From positions 1-13,299 of the forward strand of contig JALGVQ010000071.1 of NCBI GenBank assembly GCA_025774615.1: a stretch of DNA of 13,299 bases, written 5' to 3'. The DNA comes from a bacterium. Lineage in GTDB: Bacteria > Blakebacterota > Blakebacteria > Blakebacterales > Blakebacteraceae. The translations under genes and the position numbers were made by a program. Shown here piece by piece: positions 1-6,702 of the stretch. Position 1 is the first letter of the stretch. Each line of letters opens with the position of its first letter. The notes below the pieces were generated by a model, which had not been told where the DNA came from, did not search any database, and was given only the letters and a program-made list of their open reading frames with translations.

Positions 1-746
1 GGATAGCGGGTCAGCTGGACCGCCCCGGCGTCGGCCAGATACTCGCGCTTGCGGCTGATGGAGAACTGGAGGATGCGTGCAGCGATCGGGGCAATGATCG
101 CTGCCACGATCGCCAGTACGAGCAGTATCCCGTTCCCGCCTTCCCTGCTGCCTCTTCTCCCCCCCCGTCCTCCCCAGAACAGACCCCGGAAGAACAGGTC
201 GGCCAGCAGCGCCGTCAGTCCCACAAGCACACCGATAAGGGTCTGAAGCCGGATATCATAGAACCGGATATGAGAAAGCTCGTGCGCCATCACGCCCTGC
301 AGTTCATCACGGCTGAGCTTCTGCCTCAGACCCGTGGTGATGGCTACGACTCCGTGCTCGGGATCACGACCGGTGGCGAAAGCATTCGGCGCCGTGTCAT
401 CTATCACGTATACCTGCGGCATCGGAAGGCCGCCAGCCAGGCAGAGTTCCTCCATCACGTTCCACAGCTCCGGGTCGTCCTTCTTGTGGATCTGCTTTGC
501 CTTGCTCACCCCGAGCACCATCTTCGATCCGGCGTAATAGGCTACCAGGCTGTAGACGATCGCGAAAACGCCGAAGATGCCGAGGAAGCCGATCCCCTGC
601 CCCATCCATGCTTCCCCGATGAGCCAGCCGAATGCTGCGACAAAGAGGATGAAGATGAAGATGAGGAACGTCGACCGACGTTTGTTTCCGCTGATGTGGG
701 AATAGAATCCGCCCAGGGTCTTCTCCCCTTCGACACCTTTGCTCAT
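1..746 (-). CDS. htpX: M48 family zinc metalloprotease, HtpX type (C-terminus cut by window edge)
   Basis: This is a membrane-bound zinc protease of the HtpX/M48B family, which degrades misfolded or damaged membrane proteins. About 248 residues are visible and the C-terminus lies off the left edge. Hydrophobic segments lie near residues 26-47 and 51-79, and two more follow the active site (about 169-191 and 206-228). The family signature NAFATGR is at 121-127. The zinc motif HELSH is at 155-159 (His155, Glu156, His159), and the third ligand Glu235 is in SRKREYLADA. A Gly/Arg-rich loop at about 192-205 is encoded partly by a run of eight G. The ATG at 746 has GGAG only 2 nt upstream; a TTG at 761 in the same frame, with AGGG about 7 nt upstream, is an alternative start. 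It lies 90 nt downstream of lemA on the same strand, a pairing common in bacteria. Confidence 0.93.
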   Translation of the reverse strand, partial: MSKGVEGEKTLGGFYSHISGNKRRSTFLIFIFILFVAAFGWLIGEAWMGQGIGFLGIFGVFAIVYSLVAYYAGSKMVLGVSKAKQIHKKDDPELWNVMEELCLAGGLPMPQVYVIDDTAPNAFATGRDPEHGVVAITTGLRQKLSRDELQGVMAHELSHIRFYDIRLQTLIGVLVGLTALLADLFFRGLFWGGRGGRRGSREGGNGILLVLAIVAAIIAPIAARILQFSISRKREYLADAGAVQLTRY

Positions 747-780
747 ATCTCCGTAATCCAAGGCGTTACCCTACTGCCCT

Positions 781-830
781 GTCACGCGACAACCGTCGCA
801 TTCGAGCGGCGCCGACGTTTGTCACCTGAC
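781..830 (-). other. Imperfect inverted repeat (hairpin) in the lemA-htpX intergenic region
   Basis: Two 18-nt arms (781-798 and 813-830) match at 15 of 18 positions as an inverted repeat around a 14-nt loop. In the minus-strand transcript one of the three mismatches becomes a G-U pair. The structure begins 6 nt after the lemA stop codon. No T-run follows in the direction of transcription, so it is not a classical intrinsic terminator. An RNA processing or stability element, a weak attenuator, or a DNA-binding palindrome are all possible. Confidence 0.5.
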
Positions 831-836
831 ATGACA

Positions 837-1391
837 CTACCGCAGATCGACTTTCGGCACTTCGCGTTCGGTCTCCCCGATCTCGAAAAAGTCCTCCCGC
901 CCGAAATTGAACATCCCGGCGATGACATTTGCGGGGAATTGTTCGGTACGCGTGTTGAAGGTCATGACCATGTCATTGTAATGCTGACGCGAGAAGGAGA
1001 TCTTGTTCTCCGTGCTGGTCAGTTCCTCCTGCAGTGACAGGACGTTTTGATTCGCCTTGAGATCGGGATAATTTTCGACCAGCGCGAACAGCTGACGGAG
1101 GGCACCTGTCAGCATGTTCTCAGCCGCCCCCTGCTCCTGGACGCCGGAGGCGTCAATCGCCTGGTTCCGGGCTTCGATGACCCGTTGAAGGGTCTCCTGC
1201 TCGTACTCCATGTAATCCTTGACCACTTCCACCAGGTTGGGGATGAGGTCATACCGGCGTTTCAACTGAACGTCGATCTGTGACCAGGAGTTCCTCACCC
1301 TGTTCCGCAACTGGACCAGGCTGTTATAGGTACCGATCACAAAGAACATGACGACAGCGAGCAGGATCAGGATGATCCAGAATACGTCCAT
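837..1391 (-). CDS. lemA: LemA family membrane-anchored protein
   Basis: LemA family protein of 184 residues, the usual length. It has a single N-terminal membrane helix (about residues 4-20) followed by a long helical domain. Family motifs are clear: YNSLVQLRNRV (22-32), LKRRYDLIPNLVE (43-55), ALVENYPDLKAN (103-114) and ENKISFSRQHYND (128-140). The exact biochemical role of LemA proteins is not settled; they are envelope-associated and often sit next to HtpX-type or TPM-domain genes, as here. The ATG at 1391 is preceded by GAGGAA about 5 nt upstream. The gene ends in TAG at the normal family C-terminus, which shows that TAG works as a true stop in this genome. Confidence 0.96.
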   Translation of the reverse strand: MDVFWIILILLAVVMFFVIGTYNSLVQLRNRVRNSWSQIDVQLKRRYDLIPNLVEVVKDYMEYEQETLQRVIEARNQAIDASGVQEQGAAENMLTGALRQLFALVENYPDLKANQNVLSLQEELTSTENKISFSRQHYNDMVMTFNTRTEQFPANVIAGMFNFGREDFFEIGETEREVPKVDLR

Positions 1392-1415
1392 GGCGCTTCC
1401 TCACAGGTTCGATCG

Positions 1416-1444
1416 ATCATCACGTGGGCCGACAGGACCAACAA
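1416..1444 (-). promoter_or_regulatory. Possible promoter of lemA-htpX
   Basis: On the minus strand TTGTTG (1444-1439) and GATGAT (1421-1416) are 17 nt apart and lie 25-53 nt upstream of the lemA ATG. The matches to sigma-70 consensus are only 3/6 and 4/6, so this is a weak candidate in the divergent lemA/HD-hydrolase intergenic region. Confidence 0.25.
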
Positions 1445-1479
1445 TACCAGTATGGGGTGCTGTTGGAAAGCCACTCGCG

Positions 1480-1509
1480 TTGACCACTTTCCGGATGAGG
1501 GCATATACT
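1480..1509 (+). promoter_or_regulatory. Sigma-70-type promoter of the HD hydrolase-glycosyltransferase operon
   Basis: TTGACC (1480-1485) and TATACT (1504-1509) match the -35 and -10 consensus at 5 of 6 positions each, with an 18-nt spacer. Transcription would begin near 1516, leaving a leader of about 54 nt before the ATG at 1570. Confidence 0.6.
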
Positions 1510-1569
1510 CAACAACGCAGGGATGATCCGGGACATCTGCCCGGCCACATACAAGACAAGGATATCGGG

Positions 1570-2163
1570 ATGGAATCGAACCGGGATACCGCCTGGGATC
1601 TGTTGACCACCCATATGGCGAAGGAGAGTCTCCTGAAGCATGCCCTGGCCGTAGAGGCCGCCATGAGGGAGTATGCTCTGCGGAGCGGTGAGGACGAGGA
1701 ACTGTGGGGTATCACCGGCCTGCTGCACGATATCGACTACGAACAATATCCGAACATGGAACAGCATCCCTTTGAAGGCGCAAAGATCCTTGAGGAGGCG
1801 GGCTATCCGCCCGAGATGATCCAGGCGGTACTGGCACATGCGCCACATACCGGTGAAAAGCGGGAGACACCTCTGGCGAAAACACTCTTTGCGGTCGATG
1901 AACTCACCGGGTTCATCGTCGCGGTCGCTCTGGTCAGGCCGAGCAGATCGATTCATGACGTGAAGGTGAAATCGGTCACCAAGAAATTCAAGGACCGCTC
2001 ATTCGCCGCTCTCGTGAACAGGGATGATATCATCGAAGGCGCCGGCGATCTGGGTCTCGAGGTATCTGAACATGTCGGTGTAGTACTCGCGGCGATGCAG
2101 GGTATAGCCGCCGATCTCGGCCTGGAAGGAATACCCTCTCCGGAGCAGGAGCAGAATGGCTGA
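1570..2163 (+). CDS. HD-superfamily hydrolase (COG2316-like HDIG domain protein)
   Basis: Protein of 197 residues made almost entirely of one HD domain, a metal-dependent phosphohydrolase fold. The metal-binding pattern is visible: His24 in LLKHALAVE, His53-Asp54 in GLLHDIDYE, His66, His90 and His93 in LAHAPHTGE, and Asp110 in VDELTGF. The C-terminal half carries the conserved block with SVTKKFKDRSFAALVNR. It resembles the stand-alone predicted HD hydrolases of COG2316; the natural substrate (nucleotide or other phosphoester) is unknown. The ATG at 1570 is chosen because AAGGA lies 7 nt upstream and homology begins there; the open frame extends back to 1348 but that extension is non-conserved and covers the promoter. 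The last codons overlap the next gene by 8 nt, so the two are likely translationally coupled. Confidence 0.93.
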   Translation: MESNRDTAWDLLTTHMAKESLLKHALAVEAAMREYALRSGEDEELWGITGLLHDIDYEQYPNMEQHPFEGAKILEEAGYPPEMIQAVLAHAPHTGEKRETPLAKTLFAVDELTGFIVAVALVRPSRSIHDVKVKSVTKKFKDRSFAALVNRDDIIEGAGDLGLEVSEHVGVVLAAMQGIAADLGLEGIPSPEQEQNG

Positions 2164-3337
2164 ACGCGGGAACACACACCCGGCCGCATCTGCAGTAGAC
2201 CACCGTGTGCCGGCCTCCGACCCTATACACCTGCTTATGATGAACAGCACACCGGTGGATGTTTTCGGCGGAGTGGAGCAGTGGATGCTCAGCTCCTCCC
2301 GGGGACTCATCGAACGCGGTCACATCATTCACGCCATGGGCAGGCCTGACAGTCTCTTCCTGACCCGATTGGAAAAAGCAGGCATACCCGTCCACGAAGG
2401 TTGCCGGGGGATGGATCACAGTCCTGTTCAGGCGTCACGGATAGTTCGCATCGCCCGACGCGAGGAACTCAAGATCGCTATCGTGAACTTCAACAAGGAG
2501 CTCACCCACGTTGCCAGAGCGAGAAAACACTCCCCTATCAGGAAGATCATCAGCAGAAGTGTTCTCCCGATGCTCGACACAGACCCGAAACATCGCCGAC
2601 TTTACAAGGAGCATCTCGATGGAATGATCACGCCAAGCCGTGAAGTGAAGCGGATGATCGAATCGTATGACTGGATGGCCGGGATCGCTGTTCAGAACAT
2701 CCCCAACGGACTCGACCTGGCAAAGGTTGATCAATATCAGGGGGGACGGGGACCGGTCAGACAGAGCATGGGTTACACTGCTGATGACTTCATTATCGGT
2801 GCCGTGGGCAGGCTGGAAGCCCACAAGGGGATCAACCATCTGATCGCGGCATTCGGACTGGCGGCCAGAGAACTGGAACACACGGCACTCATCATCGTCG
2901 GTTCCGGTTCCCGTGAGGGGGAACTTCGACACCAGGCAGCATCGATGGGAGCTGTCGGGAAACGGATCCGGTTCACCGGTTACATCGAGGACGCCTATCA
3001 GCTGATGACCACCTTCGACGCGCTGGCCCTCCCCTCCACAACGGAGTACGAAACATTCGGTCAGGTGCTTATCGAGGCTATGGCATTCCGGATCCCCGTC
3101 ATCGGATCGAAGGTGGGAGGGATCCCTGAGGTCATCACCGACGGGAGCAACGGGTTCCTGGTGCCTCCTGGTGATCGGACCCAGTTGGCGGACACGATCG
3201 TGAAGCTCGCGCGCGACGGCAGTCTGCGCCGGGCAATGGCTCGTGAGGGGCGGCGGCGGGTGGAAGAGTTCTACACCGAATCGATGATGCTCGATCGCCT
3301 GGAAAACTATCTGCTTAATTTGGTAAGGACTCCTTGA
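2156..3337 (+). CDS. Glycosyltransferase family 4 (GT-B fold)
   Basis: Retaining glycosyltransferase of 393 residues in the GT4/glycogen-synthase-like group, probably acting on the cytoplasmic face of the membrane to build a glycolipid, polysaccharide or small glycoside. The N-terminal acceptor domain begins near residue 24 (IHLLMMNSTPVDVFGGVEQW). The C-terminal donor domain has NGLDL (184-188), GAVGRLEAHKG (215-225), the GSGSREGEL loop (249-257) and the catalytic-site E-x7-E motif with Glu299 and Glu307 in ETFGQVLIEAMA, followed by GGIPEVI (321-327). The first 23 residues are low in conservation; Met28 or Met29 are alternative starts, but the ATG at 2156 has AGGAG 4 nt upstream and overlaps the previous gene. 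No signal peptide is seen. Donor and acceptor cannot be told from sequence. The TGA stop lies inside the -35 box of the next gene. Confidence 0.92.
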   Translation: MAERGNTHPAASAVDHRVPASDPIHLLMMNSTPVDVFGGVEQWMLSSSRGLIERGHIIHAMGRPDSLFLTRLEKAGIPVHEGCRGMDHSPVQASRIVRIARREELKIAIVNFNKELTHVARARKHSPIRKIISRSVLPMLDTDPKHRRLYKEHLDGMITPSREVKRMIESYDWMAGIAVQNIPNGLDLAKVDQYQGGRGPVRQSMGYTADDFIIGAVGRLEAHKGINHLIAAFGLAARELEHTALIIVGSGSREGELRHQAASMGAVGKRIRFTGYIEDAYQLMTTFDALALPSTTEYETFGQVLIEAMAFRIPVIGSKVGGIPEVITDGSNGFLVPPGDRTQLADTIVKLARDGSLRRAMAREGRRRVEEFYTESMMLDRLENYLLNLVRTP

Positions 3338-3362
3338 CAAATCCCTTCGTATTTGCAACAAT
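3334..3362 (+). promoter_or_regulatory. Likely promoter of the MarR-type regulator gene
   Basis: A perfect TTGACA (3334-3339) overlaps the glycosyltransferase stop codon and is followed, after exactly 17 nt, by AACAAT (3357-3362), 4 of 6 to the -10 consensus. It would give a leader of about 70 nt before the ATG at 3438. This suggests the regulator is transcribed separately from the upstream operon. Confidence 0.5.
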
Positions 3363-3437
3363 GCTTAAACACCTTACCCGGTATCTGCCTGCCGATTGAA
3401 GCGTCCCGCCCTGATGATACATACAGGGGATATTACC

Positions 3438-4052
3438 ATGGCCGTGTTCGATCAAACACATCGGGCCGAGAGCCTGTCGGCACGTATCGCACTTACACTC
3501 ATCGAAAACGGGATGGCTGCCCAGGCGAACAAGACTTCTGCGGCACGCAGTGAGGGACTGCCCACCCTCCAGGCCTCACTCCTCATCCACATGCATACCT
3601 TCAACGGTAATGGGAGCACTGTCGGTGTTCTGGCCGACATGATGCAGCTCACACCCCCCACGATCAGCGACAGCATGAAGGCTCTGGTCCGCAAGGGATT
3701 CCTGACCAGGCAGAAGAGCGAGCAGGACGGCAGGGTCGCCTACTTCCATCTGACGAAAAAGGGCAACGTCCTGGCAGATCGCCTCCAGTCGTGGGCAGAC
3801 CCGATCGAGGAGTCGATCAGAGGGCTGACCAAAAAGCAGCAGCTTGATCTTCTCGGAGCACTCACACGTGTGCTCAGGGACCAGGTAGACGCCGGATTTA
3901 CTCCGGCTGAAGCGATGTGTGTATCGTGCGGGTACTTCAAGGCCGTCTCAGAGGAGGGCAATCGTTTCTATTGCGAGAGGCTGGACGAGCTGCTTTCCCT
4001 TGAAGAGCTGTGCACCGATTGTCCCAATCACATCGAGTGTGGGAATAACTAA
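3438..4052 (+). CDS. MarR-family winged-helix regulator with C-terminal six-cysteine domain
   Basis: Cytoplasmic transcription factor of 204 residues. Residues about 10-155 form a MarR-type winged helix: the recognition region is around 62-90 (VGVLADMMQLTPPTISDSMKAL), the wing at 91-106 (RQKSEQDGRVAYFHLT), then the dimerisation helix. Unlike a plain MarR protein (about 140-150 residues), it continues into a cysteine-rich tail, CVSC (161-164), Cys179, CTDC (192-195), His198 and Cys201, which looks like a site for zinc or possibly an Fe-S cluster. The start at 3438 is preferred because AGGGGA lies 7 nt upstream; in-frame TTG 3396 and ATG 3414 lack such a site. It has its own promoter, so autoregulation is plausible. 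Its stop overlaps the convergent rsgA stop by 4 nt. The target genes and ligand are unknown. Confidence 0.9.
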   Translation: MAVFDQTHRAESLSARIALTLIENGMAAQANKTSAARSEGLPTLQASLLIHMHTFNGNGSTVGVLADMMQLTPPTISDSMKALVRKGFLTRQKSEQDGRVAYFHLTKKGNVLADRLQSWADPIEESIRGLTKKQQLDLLGALTRVLRDQVDAGFTPAEAMCVSCGYFKAVSEEGNRFYCERLDELLSLEELCTDCPNHIECGNN

Positions 4053-4954
4053 CGTTCACCTGCAGTCAGGCTCTCCCTGATCCGCAGGTATGATTCATAA
4101 CGACGGCGGTCGATAACCCCGTTATCGACTGCCGTTTTTACTGCACATTCCGGTTCCTCCCGGTGGCTGCAATCCATGAAGCGGCATGAATCTTCCAGTG
4201 CTGCGATCTCCCTGAATCCGGCTGATACGGTCTCGGGTTCGATATCCACGAGCCCGAATTCCCTGATCCCGGGCGTGTCCGTAATCATGCCGTCCCGGAA
4301 GGAATGTGCCGTGACAGCGCTCGTGGTGTGGCGCCCCTTGCCGGTCGCGCTGCTCAACTCCCGCGTGGGAAGCTCAACCCCGGGAATGATCAGGTTGAGC
4401 AGGGTTGTTTTCCCCACGCCTGAGTGTCCGACGAGTACCGTCAGGCCTGATTCGAGATGTTTCTCGACTGATCCGATCCCCTCACCAGTGAGGGCGCTGA
4501 CAGGAAGGACCGCGTAATCGAGCGTCCGGTATACCGTCAGACTATCCACAATCTGCCCGGAACCGGGCAGGTCGACTTTGTTCAATATGATTATTGCAGG
4601 AATCGATTGTGACTCGGTCGCAACCAGATATCGGTCTACCAGTCCTGTCTTCGGAGGGGGGGCGACGGCCAGAATGATCGCAAGGCGATCGACATTGGCA
4701 GCCACCAGTTGACTTCGTCTTCGCCGGGATGATCTCCAGAGGCATCGTTCCCGGGAGTGGAGTCGGGATACCCGCCATGATATTTCTGCCTCATCACCGG
4801 GTACTTCCATCACGTCGACGCGATCACCGACGACCACCGCACCGACACTCCTTTTCTGGAAGGCCAGTACCGGATCGGACCCGTCCCACCGTACCTCTAC
4901 CACCTCCCCGAATACGGCAGAAACCTCTCCCGTCCTGTTCACCTGTTCAGACAA
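4049..4954 (-). CDS. rsgA: Ribosome small-subunit-dependent GTPase A
   Basis: RsgA (YjeQ/EngC) is a circularly permuted GTPase that checks late 30S ribosomal subunit assembly. The protein is 301 residues, normal for the family. It has an N-terminal OB-fold (about 8-65), then the permuted G motifs: G4 NKVD (125-128), G5 SAL (153-155), G1 P-loop GHSGVGKT (176-183), G2 region GKGRHTT (205-211) and G3 DTPG (226-229). The C-terminal zinc knuckle is complete, with Cys257, Cys262, His264 and Cys270. Translation probably begins at a TTG (4954-4952), with GGAG 8 nt upstream; Val5 (GTG) is an alternative. It is the last gene of a four-gene operon, 28 nt after the GGT-like gene. It ends in TAG, and its 3' coding region contains the terminator of the convergent MarR-type gene. 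Confidence 0.97.
   Translation of the reverse strand: MSEQVNRTGEVSAVFGEVVEVRWDGSDPVLAFQKRSVGAVVVGDRVDVMEVPGDEAEISWRVSRLHSRERCLWRSSRRRRSQLVAANVDRLAIILAVAPPPKTGLVDRYLVATESQSIPAIIILNKVDLPGSGQIVDSLTVYRTLDYAVLPVSALTGEGIGSVEKHLESGLTVLVGHSGVGKTTLLNLIIPGVELPTRELSSATGKGRHTTSAVTAHSFRDGMITDTPGIREFGLVDIEPETVSAGFREIAALEDSCRFMDCSHREEPECAVKTAVDNGVIDRRRYESYLRIRESLTAGER
4104..4139 (+). terminator. Rho-independent terminator of the MarR-type gene, inside rsgA
   Basis: A 14-nt arm (4104-4117), a CCC loop and a second 14-nt arm (4121-4134) pair fully, with 13 Watson-Crick pairs and one G-U pair, and are followed by five T (4135-4139). The T-run is only on the plus-strand side, so it serves the MarR-type transcript, which ends about 52 nt upstream. 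The same bases encode rsgA residues in the other direction. Confidence 0.85.
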
Positions 4955-4982
4955 TTACCTGTCTCCGATGAGGGTGCTGATA

Positions 4983-6692
4983 TCAGTACCCCGCGGCCAT
5001 GCCGTCCTTGCGAGGATCGGACCCGGCACTCCAGCCTTGAGGAAGTCTCATGATCGCCTGCGCCCCACCGAAGGCAACAGACGCTTCAGTGCCGATCACG
5101 TGCCCCATCGCCTCAAGCGCCTGTCGCACCTCGTCGCCTATCGGTGACTCCAGAACTATCCGCAGTCCACTCAGGTGCCGGAAGCGGGGAGCGTCGATGG
5201 CCTCCTGTGGATCCATATCGAAGAGGAGCATATTGAGGAGAACCTGTATATGCCCCTGGGGCTGCATCGATCCTCCCATGACACCGAACGCAAGCCATGG
5301 CTCCTCACGATCACTCCCATCCTCCGAGTGCGTCACAAACGCCGGTATCAGTGTATGAAAAGGGCGTTTCCGCGGCGCAACCGTGTTCGGCAGCCCCTCC
5401 TCCATCGTGAATCCCTGACCACGATTCTGGAGGGTGAACCCGGTTCCCGGAACCGTGACCCCTGAACCGAAATAGTCGAAGACACTGTTGATGAAGGAGA
5501 TCATGTTCCCCTCGGCGTCCGCGACAGTGAGATAGACCGTCTCGGTGGACGTGACAGCCGGGCCGGGATCCTGTCTGCGCGCCGCCTGCTTCGGATCGAG
5601 CAGCGCGCGCCTCTCCTCGATGAACGAATCGGAAATAAGGTGCTCAAGAGGCACATCCATATGGTCGGGATCCCCGACATACCGCGCCAGGTCGGCAAAG
5701 GCCAGCTTCTTCGCTTCGATGAGATGATGGAGGTACTCCGCGCTGTTGTGCCCCATCCCCATCAGTTCATATGGTTCCAGGATGCGCAGCATTTCGAGAG
5801 CAGCGATTCCCTGACCGTTTGGTGGAAGTTCCCAGAGTGTGTAGTTGCCCCGGGAGGCTCCTACAGGTTCGACCCACTCGACGCTGTGGTCCTGAAGGTC
5901 CTGCAGGGTCAGGAACCCTCCGTTTTCCTCCATGAACGCGACGATCTTCCGGCCCAGTTCTCCCCCATAGAAGACCTCTGGTCCCTGATCGGCTATCAGC
6001 CGGAAAGAAGCAGCCAGATCGGGATTACGGAACATCTCCCCTTCGCGGGGCGAGCGTTCTCCATCAATCAGCCAGGTGTTCTTCGAGCCCTCATCACGCA
6101 GGAGCTTCCGGGTCTGATTCGCCCACTGCCTGGCGATGATGGGAGAGACAGGAAAACCCTCCTCGGCAAGCCTGATCACCGGCTGGAGCGCTTCAGCGAG
6201 CGTGATCGTGCCGAATCGCTCGAGCAGAGCCGCCCAGCCGGAGATCGCTCCGGGCACCGTCACCGCTTCGAGTCCTGATCCGGGCACCCTGTCGAATCCC
6301 CGCTCTGCGAGTTCTTCCCTTGTCATGAGCGATCCCGATCGGCCGCTCGCATTGAGACCGGTCAAACGTTGCTCCCCGGCCGACCAGTAGATAGCGAACA
6401 CATCCCCGCCGATCCCGGTCATATGAGGCTCAACCAGACAGAGTACCGCGGCAGCGGTCACCGCAGCATCGATGGCATTGCCCCCGTTCTGAAGCACGTT
6501 CAGACCTGCGGTTGTAGCAAGCGGCTGACTGGTCGCGATCATGCCATGTGGAGCAAACACCGAAGACCTCCCGGCCAGTGTGGATGGACGACTCTCCTGC
6601 GGCTGCCTCTGATTGGCGACCAGTAGTGAGGTAGCAAGGAACACGGGAATCACCAGAGCGATCAGGAAGAGGGTGTTCTTCTGTTTGTTCAT
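4983..6692 (-). CDS. Exported gamma-glutamyltransferase-family Ntn hydrolase
   Basis: Protein of 569 residues of the gamma-glutamyltransferase (GGT)/cephalosporin acylase family, made as one chain and expected to cut itself into two subunits. The hydrophobic stretch at residues 7-26 is a signal peptide or membrane anchor, so the enzyme acts outside the cytoplasm. The new N-terminal nucleophile should be Thr385, aligned from TETVYLTVAD (383-392) against the TTHYSVVD block of classical GGT. The oxyanion glycine pair is in VMGGSMQPQG (471-480). The region that in classical GGT reads REMAP and holds the alpha-carboxyl-binding Arg is here GLNASGRSG (112-120), as in acylase-like or YwrD-like members, so the true substrate may not be glutathione. 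ATG at 6692 with AAGGA 5-6 nt upstream. It follows the racemase gene by 10 nt, and both products appear to be exported. Confidence 0.92.
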   Translation of the reverse strand: MNKQKNTLFLIALVIPVFLATSLLVANQRQPQESRPSTLAGRSSVFAPHGMIATSQPLATTAGLNVLQNGGNAIDAAVTAAAVLCLVEPHMTGIGGDVFAIYWSAGEQRLTGLNASGRSGSLMTREELAERGFDRVPGSGLEAVTVPGAISGWAALLERFGTITLAEALQPVIRLAEEGFPVSPIIARQWANQTRKLLRDEGSKNTWLIDGERSPREGEMFRNPDLAASFRLIADQGPEVFYGGELGRKIVAFMEENGGFLTLQDLQDHSVEWVEPVGASRGNYTLWELPPNGQGIAALEMLRILEPYELMGMGHNSAEYLHHLIEAKKLAFADLARYVGDPDHMDVPLEHLISDSFIEERRALLDPKQAARRQDPGPAVTSTETVYLTVADAEGNMISFINSVFDYFGSGVTVPGTGFTLQNRGQGFTMEEGLPNTVAPRKRPFHTLIPAFVTHSEDGSDREEPWLAFGVMGGSMQPQGHIQVLLNMLLFDMDPQEAIDAPRFRHLSGLRIVLESPIGDEVRQALEAMGHVIGTEASVAFGGAQAIMRLPQGWSAGSDPRKDGMAAGY

Positions 6693-6702
6693 ACCGATCC
6701 TT

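Noticed and set aside
270-1037. Plus-strand open frame (255 codons) across htpX and lemA
   Set aside because: It spans two genuine genes and their spacer on the other strand and has no family resemblance.
1438-1466. Six-nt inverted repeat CCAACA/TGTTGG in the lemA-HD hydrolase gap
   Set aside because: The arms are short and 17 nt apart, so it is within what chance gives.
1348-1569. N-terminal extension of the HD hydrolase
   Set aside because: It overlaps the lemA start and contains the best promoter in the window; the HD domain and ribosome site point to 1570.
2435-3361. Minus-strand open frame (308 codons) opposite the glycosyltransferase
   Set aside because: Antisense shadow of a well-supported GT4 gene; no recognisable motif.
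5640-6278. Plus-strand open frame (212 codons) opposite the GGT-like gene
   Set aside because: Antisense shadow of a gene with a complete Ntn-hydrolase pattern.
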